64,000 nt of DNA from positions 558,001 to 622,000 of the forward strand of contig NZ_SADE01000001.1 of the NCBI RefSeq assembly GCF_004005845.1, in the 5' to 3' direction. The stretch is from Hwanghaeella grinnelliae. Lineage in GTDB: Bacteria > Pseudomonadota > Alphaproteobacteria > UBA8366 > Aestuariispiraceae. The notes below the pieces were generated by a model that was not told the DNA's origin, made no database searches, and was given only the letters and a program-made list of their open reading frames with translations. A program made the translations under genes and the position numbers. Each line of letters begins with the position of its first letter. Position 1 is the stretch's first letter. This document shows, in pieces, positions 8,599 to 17,353 of the stretch.

Positions 8599-11500
8599 TC
8601 AGCCACTCGACCCTTCGGCGATTTCCTTCACACCCGTATAGTCGATCTTGCCGGTTCCCAGCAGCGGCACGGAAGCGACGGTGCGGATATCCTTGGGCAC
8701 CATCAGTTCGGAAATGCCTTCCTTCTTGGCATGGTCCAAAAGCGACTGACGGTCCGCATCCGGATTGTCGGTCACGAGCACCAATTGCTCGCCCTTCCGG
8801 GCATCGGGAATGCTGACGACAGCATGGTTGTAGTCTGGCCAGATGGTGGCGGCATGGTTTTCGACGGCGCTGAGGCTCACCATCTCACCGGCGATTTTCG
8901 CGAAGCGTTTGGCCCGCCCGCGAATGGTGATGAAACCGTGGGCGTCGATCGTCACGATGTCACCGGTATCATAACGTTGATCCTCGACAGGTTCCAAAAC
9001 GCCGGGGTTTTCATGGCGCAGATAGCCCAGCATCACGTTTGGGCCTGAGACGATAAGTTTGCCGCCTTCTTCGATGCCGGGAACCTTCTCCAAGGTGCAG
9101 GCCAGTCCCGGGACTGGCCGGCCTACGCTGCCGGCCTGGAAATGCATCGGGGTGTTCACGGCGATCACCGGGGCAGTCTCCGTGGCGCCGTATCCTTCCA
9201 GGATCCGCAGGCCGAATTTATCCATCCAGACTCGCCGCGTTTCTTCCTTGACCCGTTCCGCACCGGCGAAGACGTATCGGACGGCATAGAAGTCATAAGG
9301 ATGTCCGACACGGGCATAACCGCTTAGGAACGTATCCGTGCCGAACAGGATGGTCGCGTTGGTATCATAGGCCAGGGGCGGCACGATCCTATAGTGCAGG
9401 GGGGAGGGATAAAGGAAAGTCTTGATCCCTGATAAAATTGGCAAAAGCGTACCGCCGGTCAGGCCGAAGGAATGGAACATCGGCAAGGCATTGAAGACAA
9501 TGTCGGTCGGGTTGAAATCGACCCGCGCAGCCAGTTGGTTGCGGTTGGCGAGCAGGTTTTCGTGGCTTAACACCACCCCTTTCGGTGTTCCCTCAGATCC
9601 CGAGGTGAACAGAATCACGGCGGGGTCGCCGGGGCGAATGCGCTGGCGGGCATGAAGCAGGCCGGCAAAAGGCCGCGTCATCAGGGCCGCCAGCTTGCTG
9701 ACCATGCCGACCTTGCCGCGGATGTCTTCCAGATAGACGATGGAAGCTTTTTCCGCCAAGGCGCCAACCGTTTCTTCCAGTTTCGCGGCTTCGATGAAGC
9801 GTCGGGATGTCAGGACGGTTTGGATTCCTGCTGTTTCGATCGCGGCGACCATATTTTTGGATCCGGTGGAAAAGTTCAGCTTGGCGGGAACGCGCCCATA
9901 CGCCTGCAGGGCGAAAAAGGTCGTCACGGCCCCCAGTGAATTCGGCAGCATGACGCCGACATTTTCCGCCTTTTTGGTAAAGCGGCACAGTTTTCTACCC
10001 AATACCGTCGATCCCAGGATTAGACGGGCATAGGACATCGGTTTGCGTTCTATATCTTCCGCAACAGGTTGTCCGCCGCCGTGTACGCCCTTCGCCTCCA
10101 GCATCGCGGCATAGAGGGTCTGACTGCGATCCGTCGTCTCGAAAATCATTTCGCTCATCAGGTCGTAGAGCTTCACGCCGGCCATACGGCGCCGCTCCCG
10201 ACCCTTGATGTCTTCCGCGATTTCGAAGCGACGCGGTTTCAGGAAGGTGATGGTGATCTTCGGGAACCAGCGCAGGCGGATCTTGCCGCGCAGGCGGGAG
10301 AAGGGCGTGTATTGCGCACCGTCGATGCGAACGGGGACGATCATCGCATCCGCCTTGTCGGCGATCATGCCGGGTCCCTCGTAGACTTTCATCAAGGCGC
10401 CGGTGACGGTGATCCGCCCTTCTGGGAAAATGACGCAGTGGCGGTCTTCCTGCACCGCCTTGATCAATCCCTTGGTGGCCATCGGATTGGTCGAGTCCAT
10501 GGGGTAGGCGTCGATCAGGGCGAGGAACGGTTTGACCCACCAAGCCTGCGCGATATGGGTGTTGATGGCGAACATCGGTTTTACCGGCAGGTACACGGCC
10601 AGCAGAACCGCGTCCAAGAAAGAGACGTGGTTAACCACGATGACCGCGCGCGGTCCGGCTTCGCGATAGTTTTCCCGGCCGGTCACTTCGATCCGATAGC
10701 AGATCTTCAGGATCGTTTTCAGCACTACCTTCACCATTTCGTCCGGCAATAGGCCAAAGACATATACGGTTACAATTGCATTGCTGATTGCCAGGACCAG
10801 GATGATGCCCGGCAGGCTCGTCCCCACGGCGAGAAGGGCGGTGGCGATTAAGGCGCCAGTCACGATGAAAAGCGCGTTGACGATGTTATTTGCGGCGATG
10901 GTGCGGGACCGGTGCGCGGCTTCGCTGCGAGTCTGCAAGATGGCGTAAAGCGGCACAATAAACAGTCCGCCGAAGATCGAAACGGCAAACAAGTCACCCA
11001 GGATGCGCCAGTTCTCAGGCGCGGAGAGAAAAGCGCCCGCGCTGATCAGATCGCCGCCGGCAAAGACGCGATCATGACAAGCGAAATACAGATCCAGAAT
11101 GAAAAGTGTCATGCCGACGGCGCCGAAGGGAACGTATTTCGCCGTGACTTCGCCTTTCAGCAGCTTGTTACAAGCCAGGGATCCGACCGCGATGCCGATT
11201 GTGAAGAGTATAAGGAAAAGGGTGACGACAGATTGGTCGCCGCCGATGACGCTTTGGGCGAATGCCGGGAATTGGGAGATGAAGGTCGCGCCCAGCAGCC
11301 AGAACCAGGAAATCCCCAGGATTGATAGTTTGATTGCCCGCGATTGCCTGACATGACCGATGATATTAGCGGTTTCTCGAAGCAGGTTCGGATCGATCCG
11401 CAGGTCCGGTGTGCGGGACGGGGCTGTGGGGACCAGGAAACTACCGGCAAAGCCAATCGCGGCAACTCCGACTGTCGCTCCAGAAATCCAATAAGGGCCG

Positions 11501-12048
11501 TTATCGGCCAAAATGATCAGGCCGCCGGCGATCGTACCGATCAGGATGGCAAGGAAGGTGCCGGCCTCGATCAGCGAATTCGCCCCGATCAATTCATTCT
11601 CGGCCAGGTGGTCGGGCAGAATGCTGTATTTGACCGGGCCGAAGAAGGCGGATTGTGTTCCCATCAGGAACAAGACACCCAGCATCACGGCGACATTCCC
11701 GGTCACCAGACCATAGGCGCCGACAACCATGGCTAGGACCTCGGCACCTTTGGTCCAGCAGATCAGTGTCGCCTTGTCCATTTTATCGGCCAATTGCCCG
11801 CCCAAGGCGGAGAACACCACGAAAGGCAGAATGAACAGGGCCGCGGCGGCGCTGGCCAGGACTTTGCCGTCAAACCCCAAATCGTTGCCCAAACGATACA
11901 CCATCAGGATCAGCAAGGCGTTCTTGAACAGGTTATCGTTCAACGCACCCAGTACCTGAACACAGAAGACTGGCAGGAAGCGACGCGTGGCGAGCAGATG
12001 GAACTGTGTGTGGTTCATCTTTGTCCGTCCGGTTCGTTTGGATGTCAT
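8599..12048 (-). CDS. aas: Fused MFS lysophospholipid transporter, PlsC acyltransferase and acyl-ACP synthetase (Aas/LplT type)
   Basis: A 1149-residue three-domain fusion. Residues 1 to about 410 are a 12-segment MFS domain (LGALNDNLFKNALLILMVY) like LplT. Residues about 440-640 are a PlsC acyltransferase with N-H-x4-D near 470 and FPEGR. Residues about 670-1149 are an AMP-forming ligase with FTSGSEGTPKG near 812. In Escherichia coli, LplT flips lyso-phosphatidylethanolamine inward and Aas re-acylates it using acyl-ACP; here one inner-membrane polypeptide could do both. ATG 12048 overlaps the TetR stop by ATGA, implying translational coupling; an internal ATG at 12018 is the alternative. The family is known in proteobacteria, so the fusion itself is not new. 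Confidence 0.9.
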   Translation of the reverse strand: MTSKRTGRTKMNHTQFHLLATRRFLPVFCVQVLGALNDNLFKNALLILMVYRLGNDLGFDGKVLASAAAALFILPFVVFSALGGQLADKMDKATLICWTKGAEVLAMVVGAYGLVTGNVAVMLGVLFLMGTQSAFFGPVKYSILPDHLAENELIGANSLIEAGTFLAILIGTIAGGLIILADNGPYWISGATVGVAAIGFAGSFLVPTAPSRTPDLRIDPNLLRETANIIGHVRQSRAIKLSILGISWFWLLGATFISQFPAFAQSVIGGDQSVVTLFLILFTIGIAVGSLACNKLLKGEVTAKYVPFGAVGMTLFILDLYFACHDRVFAGGDLISAGAFLSAPENWRILGDLFAVSIFGGLFIVPLYAILQTRSEAAHRSRTIAANNIVNALFIVTGALIATALLAVGTSLPGIILVLAISNAIVTVYVFGLLPDEMVKVVLKTILKICYRIEVTGRENYREAGPRAVIVVNHVSFLDAVLLAVYLPVKPMFAINTHIAQAWWVKPFLALIDAYPMDSTNPMATKGLIKAVQEDRHCVIFPEGRITVTGALMKVYEGPGMIADKADAMIVPVRIDGAQYTPFSRLRGKIRLRWFPKITITFLKPRRFEIAEDIKGRERRRMAGVKLYDLMSEMIFETTDRSQTLYAAMLEAKGVHGGGQPVAEDIERKPMSYARLILGSTVLGRKLCRFTKKAENVGVMLPNSLGAVTTFFALQAYGRVPAKLNFSTGSKNMVAAIETAGIQTVLTSRRFIEAAKLEETVGALAEKASIVYLEDIRGKVGMVSKLAALMTRPFAGLLHARQRIRPGDPAVILFTSGSEGTPKGVVLSHENLLANRNQLAARVDFNPTDIVFNALPMFHSFGLTGGTLLPILSGIKTFLYPSPLHYRIVPPLAYDTNATILFGTDTFLSGYARVGHPYDFYAVRYVFAGAERVKEETRRVWMDKFGLRILEGYGATETAPVIAVNTPMHFQAGSVGRPVPGLACTLEKVPGIEEGGKLIVSGPNVMLGYLRHENPGVLEPVEDQRYDTGDIVTIDAHGFITIRGRAKRFAKIAGEMVSLSAVENHAATIWPDYNHAVVSIPDARKGEQLVLVTDNPDADRQSLLDHAKKEGISELMVPKDIRTVASVPLLGTGKIDYTGVKEIAEGSSG

Positions 12049-12653
12049 TGTCGCGCGCGGCTTTGAATACCGGCGATAAAGGTCGTCACCAGGAACGAGG
12101 CGAGATCTTCGACGTCATCTTCTGAAACGAGTTGCAACTTGCCGTCATTCGATAGGGAGGTGATCCCATGCAGACCGGCCCAGAGCACGCTTGCGGCCCG
12201 GGCCGTCTCGTCCATTTGTGTATCGGCGTAGAGCGGGGCAATCGCGACCCGGAGTATCTCCATCAATCGTTCGATCTTCCGGACATACCATGAAGGCACA
12301 GTCATGGTGGTCGGGATGGCATAGTCGAACAGCGCGTACCACAAACCCGGATGGTCGTTGAGATAGTCGAGATAACTGCCGAGCAGCGCCTTGCAGTCGG
12401 ATTCCGGGTCGCCGCTCTGCTCAAGCGCCGAAACCTTGTCGAACAAGTCGTCGAGGGTGCTGCCGTTCAAATGCACGATCAGATCGTCGAGATTGTCGAA
12501 AAGGTTGTACAGCGTGCCGGGGGAATATCCGATGACATCGGCGACATTGCGCGCGGTCAGCGCCTTGATGCCGTCCGACTCCACGATCTGCCGCGCCGCG
12601 CCGATCGCCAAGGCGTAGAGTTCTTCCCGGTTGTGATCAGACCGCCGTGCCAT
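12045..12653 (-). CDS. TetR-family transcriptional regulator
   Basis: A 202-residue repressor-type protein. The N-terminal helix-turn-helix (about residues 10-55) includes ALTARNVADVIGYSPGTLYNLFDNLDDLI. The C-terminal ligand domain resembles the TetR_C group with TARAASVLWAGLHGITSL. Its stop overlaps the start of the acyltransferase fusion (ATGA), so it probably controls phospholipid repair in response to a fatty acyl or membrane signal. A TGAACA-A-TGTTCA palindrome lies about 52 bp upstream of its start. Confidence 0.88.
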   Translation of the reverse strand: MARRSDHNREELYALAIGAARQIVESDGIKALTARNVADVIGYSPGTLYNLFDNLDDLIVHLNGSTLDDLFDKVSALEQSGDPESDCKALLGSYLDYLNDHPGLWYALFDYAIPTTMTVPSWYVRKIERLMEILRVAIAPLYADTQMDETARAASVLWAGLHGITSLSNDGKLQLVSEDDVEDLASFLVTTFIAGIQSRARQ

Positions 12654-12704
12654 ATTCCCATTCCCGATGCCGTGCCGTGTTCGAACTGTCCCATGTCATT
12701 TAAT

Positions 12705-12717
12705 TGAACAATGTTCA
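12705..12717. promoter_or_regulatory. Candidate TetR operator
   Basis: TGAACAATGTTCA is a perfect 6-1-6 palindrome in the short gap upstream of the TetR-acyltransferase operon. Position and form suit autoregulation by the TetR protein; binding is inferred. Confidence 0.55.
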
Positions 12718-12761
12718 TTTTTCAAGAGCAGTAACACCGGGCGGGTTTCGGAACGACGTTT

Positions 12762-13418
12762 TTACCCGTTACGCCGGGCGGGGAAAGCCATCCAGGGCGT
12801 GTAGTCCGCGAAGCTTTCAAGGTATTGGGCGTTGCATTGGCGTTGCCATTCCGTGCCGGGTACCACGCCGGCGGCGCAGCGATAACGCTGTCTAAAACCG
12901 TCGGTGACCTCGTTTTCCTCAATGGCGACCGCGGCCATGCCGGTGACGGTGCCGCCCTGACGTTCGACCAGTTGTATGGCGCCTTCCATTGTGCCGCCGG
13001 TTTCGACCCATTGGTCGGCTAGCAATACGCGGGTGCCGGGGGCAAAGGCCGGTTTGCGCATTTCCATGTTCTGGGTGCGGCCGGAATAGTTGGTGAAGCT
13101 CACAGCGTCGGTCTCGACACACAGCTTGCCCGCCTTCCTGATCGGCAGAAAGCCAACGTCCAACCGGGCCGCAAGCGCACTCCCCAGCACGAAACCCATA
13201 GCATCCAAACCCCCGACGACGTCACAGTCGACGCCGTCCAGATCGGCGACAAGGTCGTCCAAAAGGTCGTGGAAAGCAGCGCCGTTAATGTAGATCGACG
13301 TGGGATCGAGCCAGGCGAACTTCTCGCCTTTTGTGTTGGGTGCCATCAGTTTCAAGTACCATCGGTCGTCCCGCGGGCCCTTATCCGCCGGGACTTCGGC
13401 TTTTGGAAAATCAGTCAT
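12762..13418 (-). CDS. Phosphoribosyltransferase-family protein (adenine/purine PRTase-like)
   Basis: About 218 residues. The PRPP-binding loop is VLLADQWVETGGTM, equivalent to the VLLVDD-x3-TGGT signature, with VVGGLDAMGFVLGSALAARL upstream as in adenine phosphoribosyltransferases. The usual acidic pair is partly altered (D-Q instead of D-D), so the exact base is uncertain. The ATG at 13418 overlaps the end of the BtpA-family gene by 8 bp; an upstream ATG at 13427 would extend it by three residues. Its partners are a BtpA-like protein, an ABC importer and a cytosine deaminase, so salvage of an imported base to a nucleotide is the likely role. Confidence 0.75.
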   Translation of the reverse strand: MTDFPKAEVPADKGPRDDRWYLKLMAPNTKGEKFAWLDPTSIYINGAAFHDLLDDLVADLDGVDCDVVGGLDAMGFVLGSALAARLDVGFLPIRKAGKLCVETDAVSFTNYSGRTQNMEMRKPAFAPGTRVLLADQWVETGGTMEGAIQLVERQGGTVTGMAAVAIEENEVTDGFRQRYRCAAGVVPGTEWQRQCNAQYLESFADYTPWMAFPARRNG

Positions 13419-14160
13419 CCAGCCCATACTCCATTTCTTCGGTGCGACGCATCAGCTTGGCGAGGCGCGCGGCGTCGATGTTATAGAAATCTCCCTCCCG
13501 GTTGATGCCGGTCGCGACCAGCAGACAGTCGACGTCTTTGTAGCGGTCGACGTTTTCGGGCGTTATCCCGGAAGCGAGGGCCAAGGCATGATCGCCCGCT
13601 CCGCGCCGGAAATCCGCGATCTTGCTCAGGTCCGCCTCATGCCCGGTGGCTATTCCGGATGTGGTGACGACATCCATGAACCCGGCCGCGATCTGGGCCG
13701 ATTTCTCATAATCCGCCGGGTCGACGGGGCGTTGCTTCTTGAAAGCCGTGCCGCCGAAATAAAGGCCCGACCAGCCGCTATTGCGTCGTGTGCCGGCGAT
13801 TTCCTGGGCCTCATTCTGCAAGGCGGTCCGTTCGTCGATCCGGGCGTCGTCGGCCCAATAGGCGTCGACCCGGCAGCCATCGGATTCCAATTCGCCCAGA
13901 ATCGGAAACGCATCCGCGCCGGTGACCGCCAGGAAATTCACCCCCAGCCAAAGATCGGGAAAAGCCTTTCGGACAGCACGGATGATCGGCAGAAAGGGCG
14001 GAATGCCGAAATCGTGGTTGATCAGAAATATGCCGTGGACGCCTTCCGACCGGGCAAGCCGGACGTTCCGGTCGACCTGTTCGAAATCCACGACATGGAT
14101 CACCGGCGTGACCACCGGCCCAGGACAAGCGAAGAGCGTGTGAAACTGTTTTCTGTTCAT
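13411..14160 (-). CDS. BtpA-family TIM-barrel protein
   Basis: About 249 residues. PVIHVVDFEQVDRNVRLA, GVHGIFLINHDFG, LWLGVNFLAV, ADDARIDE, YFGGTAFKKQ and ALASGITPENVDRY read as an alpha/beta barrel of the BtpA/SgcQ family. ATG 14160 gives the family length of about 250 residues; upstream codons in frame look non-coding. BtpA is named for a role in photosystem I accumulation in cyanobacteria. Homologues in non-photosynthetic bacteria have no settled reaction, and this cluster suggests sugar-phosphate or nucleotide chemistry. It is translationally coupled to the phosphoribosyltransferase gene. Confidence 0.75.
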   Translation of the reverse strand: MNRKQFHTLFACPGPVVTPVIHVVDFEQVDRNVRLARSEGVHGIFLINHDFGIPPFLPIIRAVRKAFPDLWLGVNFLAVTGADAFPILGELESDGCRVDAYWADDARIDERTALQNEAQEIAGTRRNSGWSGLYFGGTAFKKQRPVDPADYEKSAQIAAGFMDVVTTSGIATGHEADLSKIADFRRGAGDHALALASGITPENVDRYKDVDCLLVATGINREGDFYNIDAARLAKLMRRTEEMEYGLDD

Positions 14161-14345
14161 GGGAAGCGAGCGTAGCCGTGGTCCTTTCGGATGGAAAGCG
14201 GATAAGGACCGCTGCACGGGGCTGGGTACCGCTTGATTGCGTCCCAGGACGAAAAAGCAATTTTCGCCCTTCGAATCGACGCGAGACAACTTTTCATCCC
14301 GGGGATTCCTCGCCTACACTGTCGGGCAATAAGTACCGGCAAAAA

Positions 14346-14393
14346 AGCGCTGGGCAAATAAGCCTGCTGTTCGCAGGCTCACGGGTGGGCGCT
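14346..14393 (+). promoter_or_regulatory. Foldable 5' leader of the ABC importer operon
   Basis: AGCGC (14346-14350) can pair with GCGCT (14389-14393), enclosing a perfect 7-bp hairpin, AGCCTGC / GCAGGCT (14361-14367 and 14373-14379), with unpaired purine-rich joints. The structure ends about 40 bases before the start codon. A near-repeat of GGGCAATAAG (14324) and GGGCAAATAAG (14352) lies at its 5' side. It could be a riboswitch-like leader, but no known class is recognised. Confidence 0.4.
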
Positions 14394-14432
14394 CAACAAT
14401 GAAAAAGTCTCGAACGAGGAGAGAGTCGGTAC

Positions 14433-15572
14433 ATGTCCAAGAAAGAAAACAGGGGTAGGTCGCAGCAGCCTTCACGGCGTCAGGTCCTGAAATATTCCGC
14501 CGCCGCGGCGCTGGCGACCCCATTCATCAGCCGCGCCTGGGCCAATACGGTCGAAATCAACATGCTGGCCTGGTACGGCCATGGCGAGCCCGACATGGTC
14601 GGCGCCTTCGAAGAAGCCAATAACGTCAAATTCAAGCCGAAATACTATGCCGGCGGCGACAACATGCTGGGTCTGATCGCGCAGTCGCCTCCCGGTACCT
14701 ATGACATCATTCTGTCGGACGGCGAGTTCGTCCAGCAGCTGAATGCGGCGGGTTATATCGAGCCCTTGGATGCCGGCGATTATCCCTTCGATGACATGCT
14801 GTACGAGGACTTTACGAAGTTCCCGGGCCACTGGGATGGCGACACGCTGTATTCCATGATGCTCCGTTTCGGGCATCTGGGCGTTTCCTACAACAAGAAC
14901 GCCATCTCCGAAGAAGAAGCGATGAGCTATTCCTGCTTCTGGAAGCCGGAAATCAAAGGCAAGGTCGGTCATTTCGATTGGCACCTGCCGTCGCTCGGCA
15001 TGATGAGCCTTTACAACGGCAACGGTGCGGGCCTTTGGGACCTGGACGACGCTAAATGGGAAAAAGTTCAGGAAACCACACTCAGCCTGCGCCCGCAGGT
15101 CGGCGGATTCTTCGATTACGGCGGCACCTTCAACTCCCTGAAGAATGGGGAAATGCAAGCCATGGTCGGTATCGGCGATTGGATCACCGGCGTTCTGGAG
15201 AAAGACGGCGCGCCTGTGGCTTCCGTCGTGCCCAAGGAAGGCGGCATTCAGTGGACGGAATCCTATTGCATCGGCAAGGGCACCGAGAAGGCCGATATCG
15301 TTAAGAAGTTCATCCAGTACATGCTGTCGCCGGAAGGCCAGGTTAAGTCCGCGCAGATGGCGGCTTATCCCGGCTTCTGCATCACCAAGGGTGGCCGTGC
15401 GCTGTTGAACGAGGTCGATCCCAAGGAAGCCAAGCGCACCGGTCAGGTCGACGGTATGGCGAACGACCCGATCACCTTGATCAAGGAAGGGCGTATCCAC
15501 TATCGGGATATTCCGGTCCAGCAGAGCCTGGAGGACTGGAACGATTTCTGGTCCGAGTACAAGAACGCCTAA
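14433..15572 (+). CDS. ABC transporter substrate-binding protein, PotD/spermidine-putrescine type, Tat-exported
   Basis: 379 residues. The N terminus carries a twin-arginine signal (SRRQVLKYSAAAALATPF) with cleavage near RAWA-N, so it is probably exported folded by the Tat pathway. The mature part has the PotD-like features NTVEINMLAWYGHGEPD, YDIILSDGEFVQQL and GAPVASVVPKEGG. In polyamine receptors an acidic cluster binds the amines. Here the neighbours (cytosine deaminase, phosphoribosyltransferase) suggest a different ligand, such as a nucleobase-related compound. It has GAGGAGAG upstream and starts an operon with two permeases, an ATPase and the deaminase. Confidence 0.85.
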   Translation: MSKKENRGRSQQPSRRQVLKYSAAAALATPFISRAWANTVEINMLAWYGHGEPDMVGAFEEANNVKFKPKYYAGGDNMLGLIAQSPPGTYDIILSDGEFVQQLNAAGYIEPLDAGDYPFDDMLYEDFTKFPGHWDGDTLYSMMLRFGHLGVSYNKNAISEEEAMSYSCFWKPEIKGKVGHFDWHLPSLGMMSLYNGNGAGLWDLDDAKWEKVQETTLSLRPQVGGFFDYGGTFNSLKNGEMQAMVGIGDWITGVLEKDGAPVASVVPKEGGIQWTESYCIGKGTEKADIVKKFIQYMLSPEGQVKSAQMAAYPGFCITKGGRALLNEVDPKEAKRTGQVDGMANDPITLIKEGRIHYRDIPVQQSLEDWNDFWSEYKNA

Positions 15573-15610
15573 GCCACACGGCGTTTGACCGGATAGGCAT
15601 TGGCAATGGT

Positions 15611-15650
15611 CGGCCGGGTTGCGGGTTCTTGATGGGCCCGGTCCCGGCCG
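15611..15650 (+). other. Intercistronic inverted repeat after the ABC receptor gene
   Basis: CGGCCGGG (15611-15618) and CCCGGCCG (15643-15650) form a perfect 8-bp stem around a 24-base loop in the gap before the first permease. It may lower downstream expression or stabilise the receptor mRNA. No T run is present. Confidence 0.35.
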
Positions 15651-15677
15651 TCCGCCGCCAACTTGTGGGGGAGTTCC

Positions 15678-16550
15678 TTGGGTACAAAGGAAACCGAAAA
15701 AAAGAAGCGCGGGTTCGAAACCTTCGCCGTCGTTTGGCGCGTGCCGCTGATCGCCTGGCAGACGGTCTTCTTCCTGGGGCCGCTTCTTTTCATGGTCGCG
15801 ATGTCGTTCTTCGTGGTGAAGAACTATCGCATGCGCGAAGCGTTCGAATTCGTGAGCTGGGCCAAGATGCTGGGTCGGCACACGTTCTGGGACGCCTATG
15901 GCTATACATTGCTTCTGGCGGTGTGTTCGACCGTCATCGTCAGCCTTATCGCTTTTCCCGCCGCCTATGCGTTGGCCTTCAAGACATCGGCTACGGTCCG
16001 GCGTTGGGCGATCTTCCTGCTAGTCGTGCCGTTCTTCACCAGTTACCTGGTGCGAATCTTTTCCTGGTATGTGGTGCTCGCCGAATCGGGGCCGGTGAAT
16101 TCGGTTCTGGGATTCTTCGGACTTGGCCCCTTCACCATGTTGAACACCATGTTCGGCACGATGGTCGGGTATGCGACCTTGACCCTGCCCTTGGTCGTGA
16201 TTCTGCAGACGGTGTCGCTCGCCAATATCGACAACCGGTTTATTGAGGCAGCTCACAACCTGGGTTGCGGCGCTTTCCGGACGATCCATGCCGTGATCGT
16301 GCCGATGGCGAAGACGGGTTTGGTCATCGCGGCTTTGTTCTGTTTCATCCTCAGCTTCGGGGATTTCGTCAGCCCGTATTATTTGGGTGGGTCTAAACCG
16401 CCGACACTGGCGATCTTGATCATCGACACCACCAAATCCGGACAGCAATGGCCGCGTGCGGCGGTGGTCGCGGTGATGATGATGCTGACGCTGTTCACCG
16501 TCGCGTTCTCGTCGATCTGGTATGCGTATCGGAAGAGGGGTAGCCGATGA
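15678..16550 (+). CDS. ABC transporter permease, PotB type
   Basis: About 290 residues with six predicted membrane segments and the cytoplasmic EAA-like loop AAHNLGCGAFRTIHAVIVPMAKTGL. The start is taken as TTG 15678 because GGGGGAG sits 5 bases before it; no suitable ATG exists. Its stop overlaps the ATG of the second permease (ATGA). It forms the membrane channel with that permease. Confidence 0.88.
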   Translation: MGTKETEKKKRGFETFAVVWRVPLIAWQTVFFLGPLLFMVAMSFFVVKNYRMREAFEFVSWAKMLGRHTFWDAYGYTLLLAVCSTVIVSLIAFPAAYALAFKTSATVRRWAIFLLVVPFFTSYLVRIFSWYVVLAESGPVNSVLGFFGLGPFTMLNTMFGTMVGYATLTLPLVVILQTVSLANIDNRFIEAAHNLGCGAFRTIHAVIVPMAKTGLVIAALFCFILSFGDFVSPYYLGGSKPPTLAILIIDTTKSGQQWPRAAVVAVMMMLTLFTVAFSSIWYAYRKRGSR

Positions 16551-17353
16551 GTGGTCGCGACGCCCTGACGACTTGGGTCCTGCGTTTTTACGTGGTGCTG
16601 GTTTTCGGCTTTATTTTCATGCCGATCGTGGCCAGCGTCATATTCTCTTTCAACTCGCAGCGTTTTCCGACCGTGCCGTTGGGATCGTTCACGACCGAAT
16701 GGTACACGGCGATCCTGAATGATCCGGATATCTGGGAAGCTGCGCGGACCAGCATTCTGGTCTCGCTCAGCACCTCGGTTCTGGCGACCTTCATAGGGTT
16801 CTGCACCGCATACACCGATTACCGGTTCAAGTTCCGGTACAAATACGGCTTCCTGGCGCTTGCCCTTCTGCCGCCGACGATACCGTTGATCATCATGGCG
16901 CTGGCGATGCTGGCTTGGTTCGCGAAGATTGGGATATCGGGGCAAGTCTGGTCGATCATTGCGGCTCATACGGTGCTGACCATCCCCTTTGCGATGGCGA
17001 TCATCCGGCTGCGTCTGAACGAAATGGACGAAAGCCTCGAAGCGGCGGCGTGGAACTTGGGCGCCAGCGAATGGCGCGCGGTCAAGGAAGTCATCATACC
17101 CTTTGCAAAGCCGGCGATCATTTCATCCATGTGCCTGACCGCTGCCGTGTCCTTCGACGAATTCGCGGTGGCTTGGTTCGTCTCAGGACTGAACAAGACG
17201 ATCCCGGTCGTCATCCTTGAAATCGTGACCGGTAATATCGATCCGCAAGTGAACGCCATCGGCAGCTTTGTCTTCCTGGTTTCCATGACCCTGGTTGTCC
17301 TGGCTCAAATACTGTTCATGACAAAGGGCAAACGGAGGACCGTAACGCCATGA
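16547..17353 (+). CDS. ABC transporter permease, PotC type
   Basis: 268 residues, six membrane segments, with the EAA loop LEAAAWNLGASEWRAVKEVIIPFAKPAI that docks on the ATPase. The order PotB-PotC-PotA with ATGA overlaps at both ends shows tight coupling. It pairs with the upstream permease. Confidence 0.9.
   Translation: MSGRDALTTWVLRFYVVLVFGFIFMPIVASVIFSFNSQRFPTVPLGSFTTEWYTAILNDPDIWEAARTSILVSLSTSVLATFIGFCTAYTDYRFKFRYKYGFLALALLPPTIPLIIMALAMLAWFAKIGISGQVWSIIAAHTVLTIPFAMAIIRLRLNEMDESLEAAAWNLGASEWRAVKEVIIPFAKPAIISSMCLTAAVSFDEFAVAWFVSGLNKTIPVVILEIVTGNIDPQVNAIGSFVFLVSMTLVVLAQILFMTKGKRRTVTP

Noticed and set aside
14472-15881. A 469-codon minus-strand open frame
   Set aside because: It is antisense to the PotD-type receptor gene and the first permease, which carry strong motifs. 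Its own translation has no domain.
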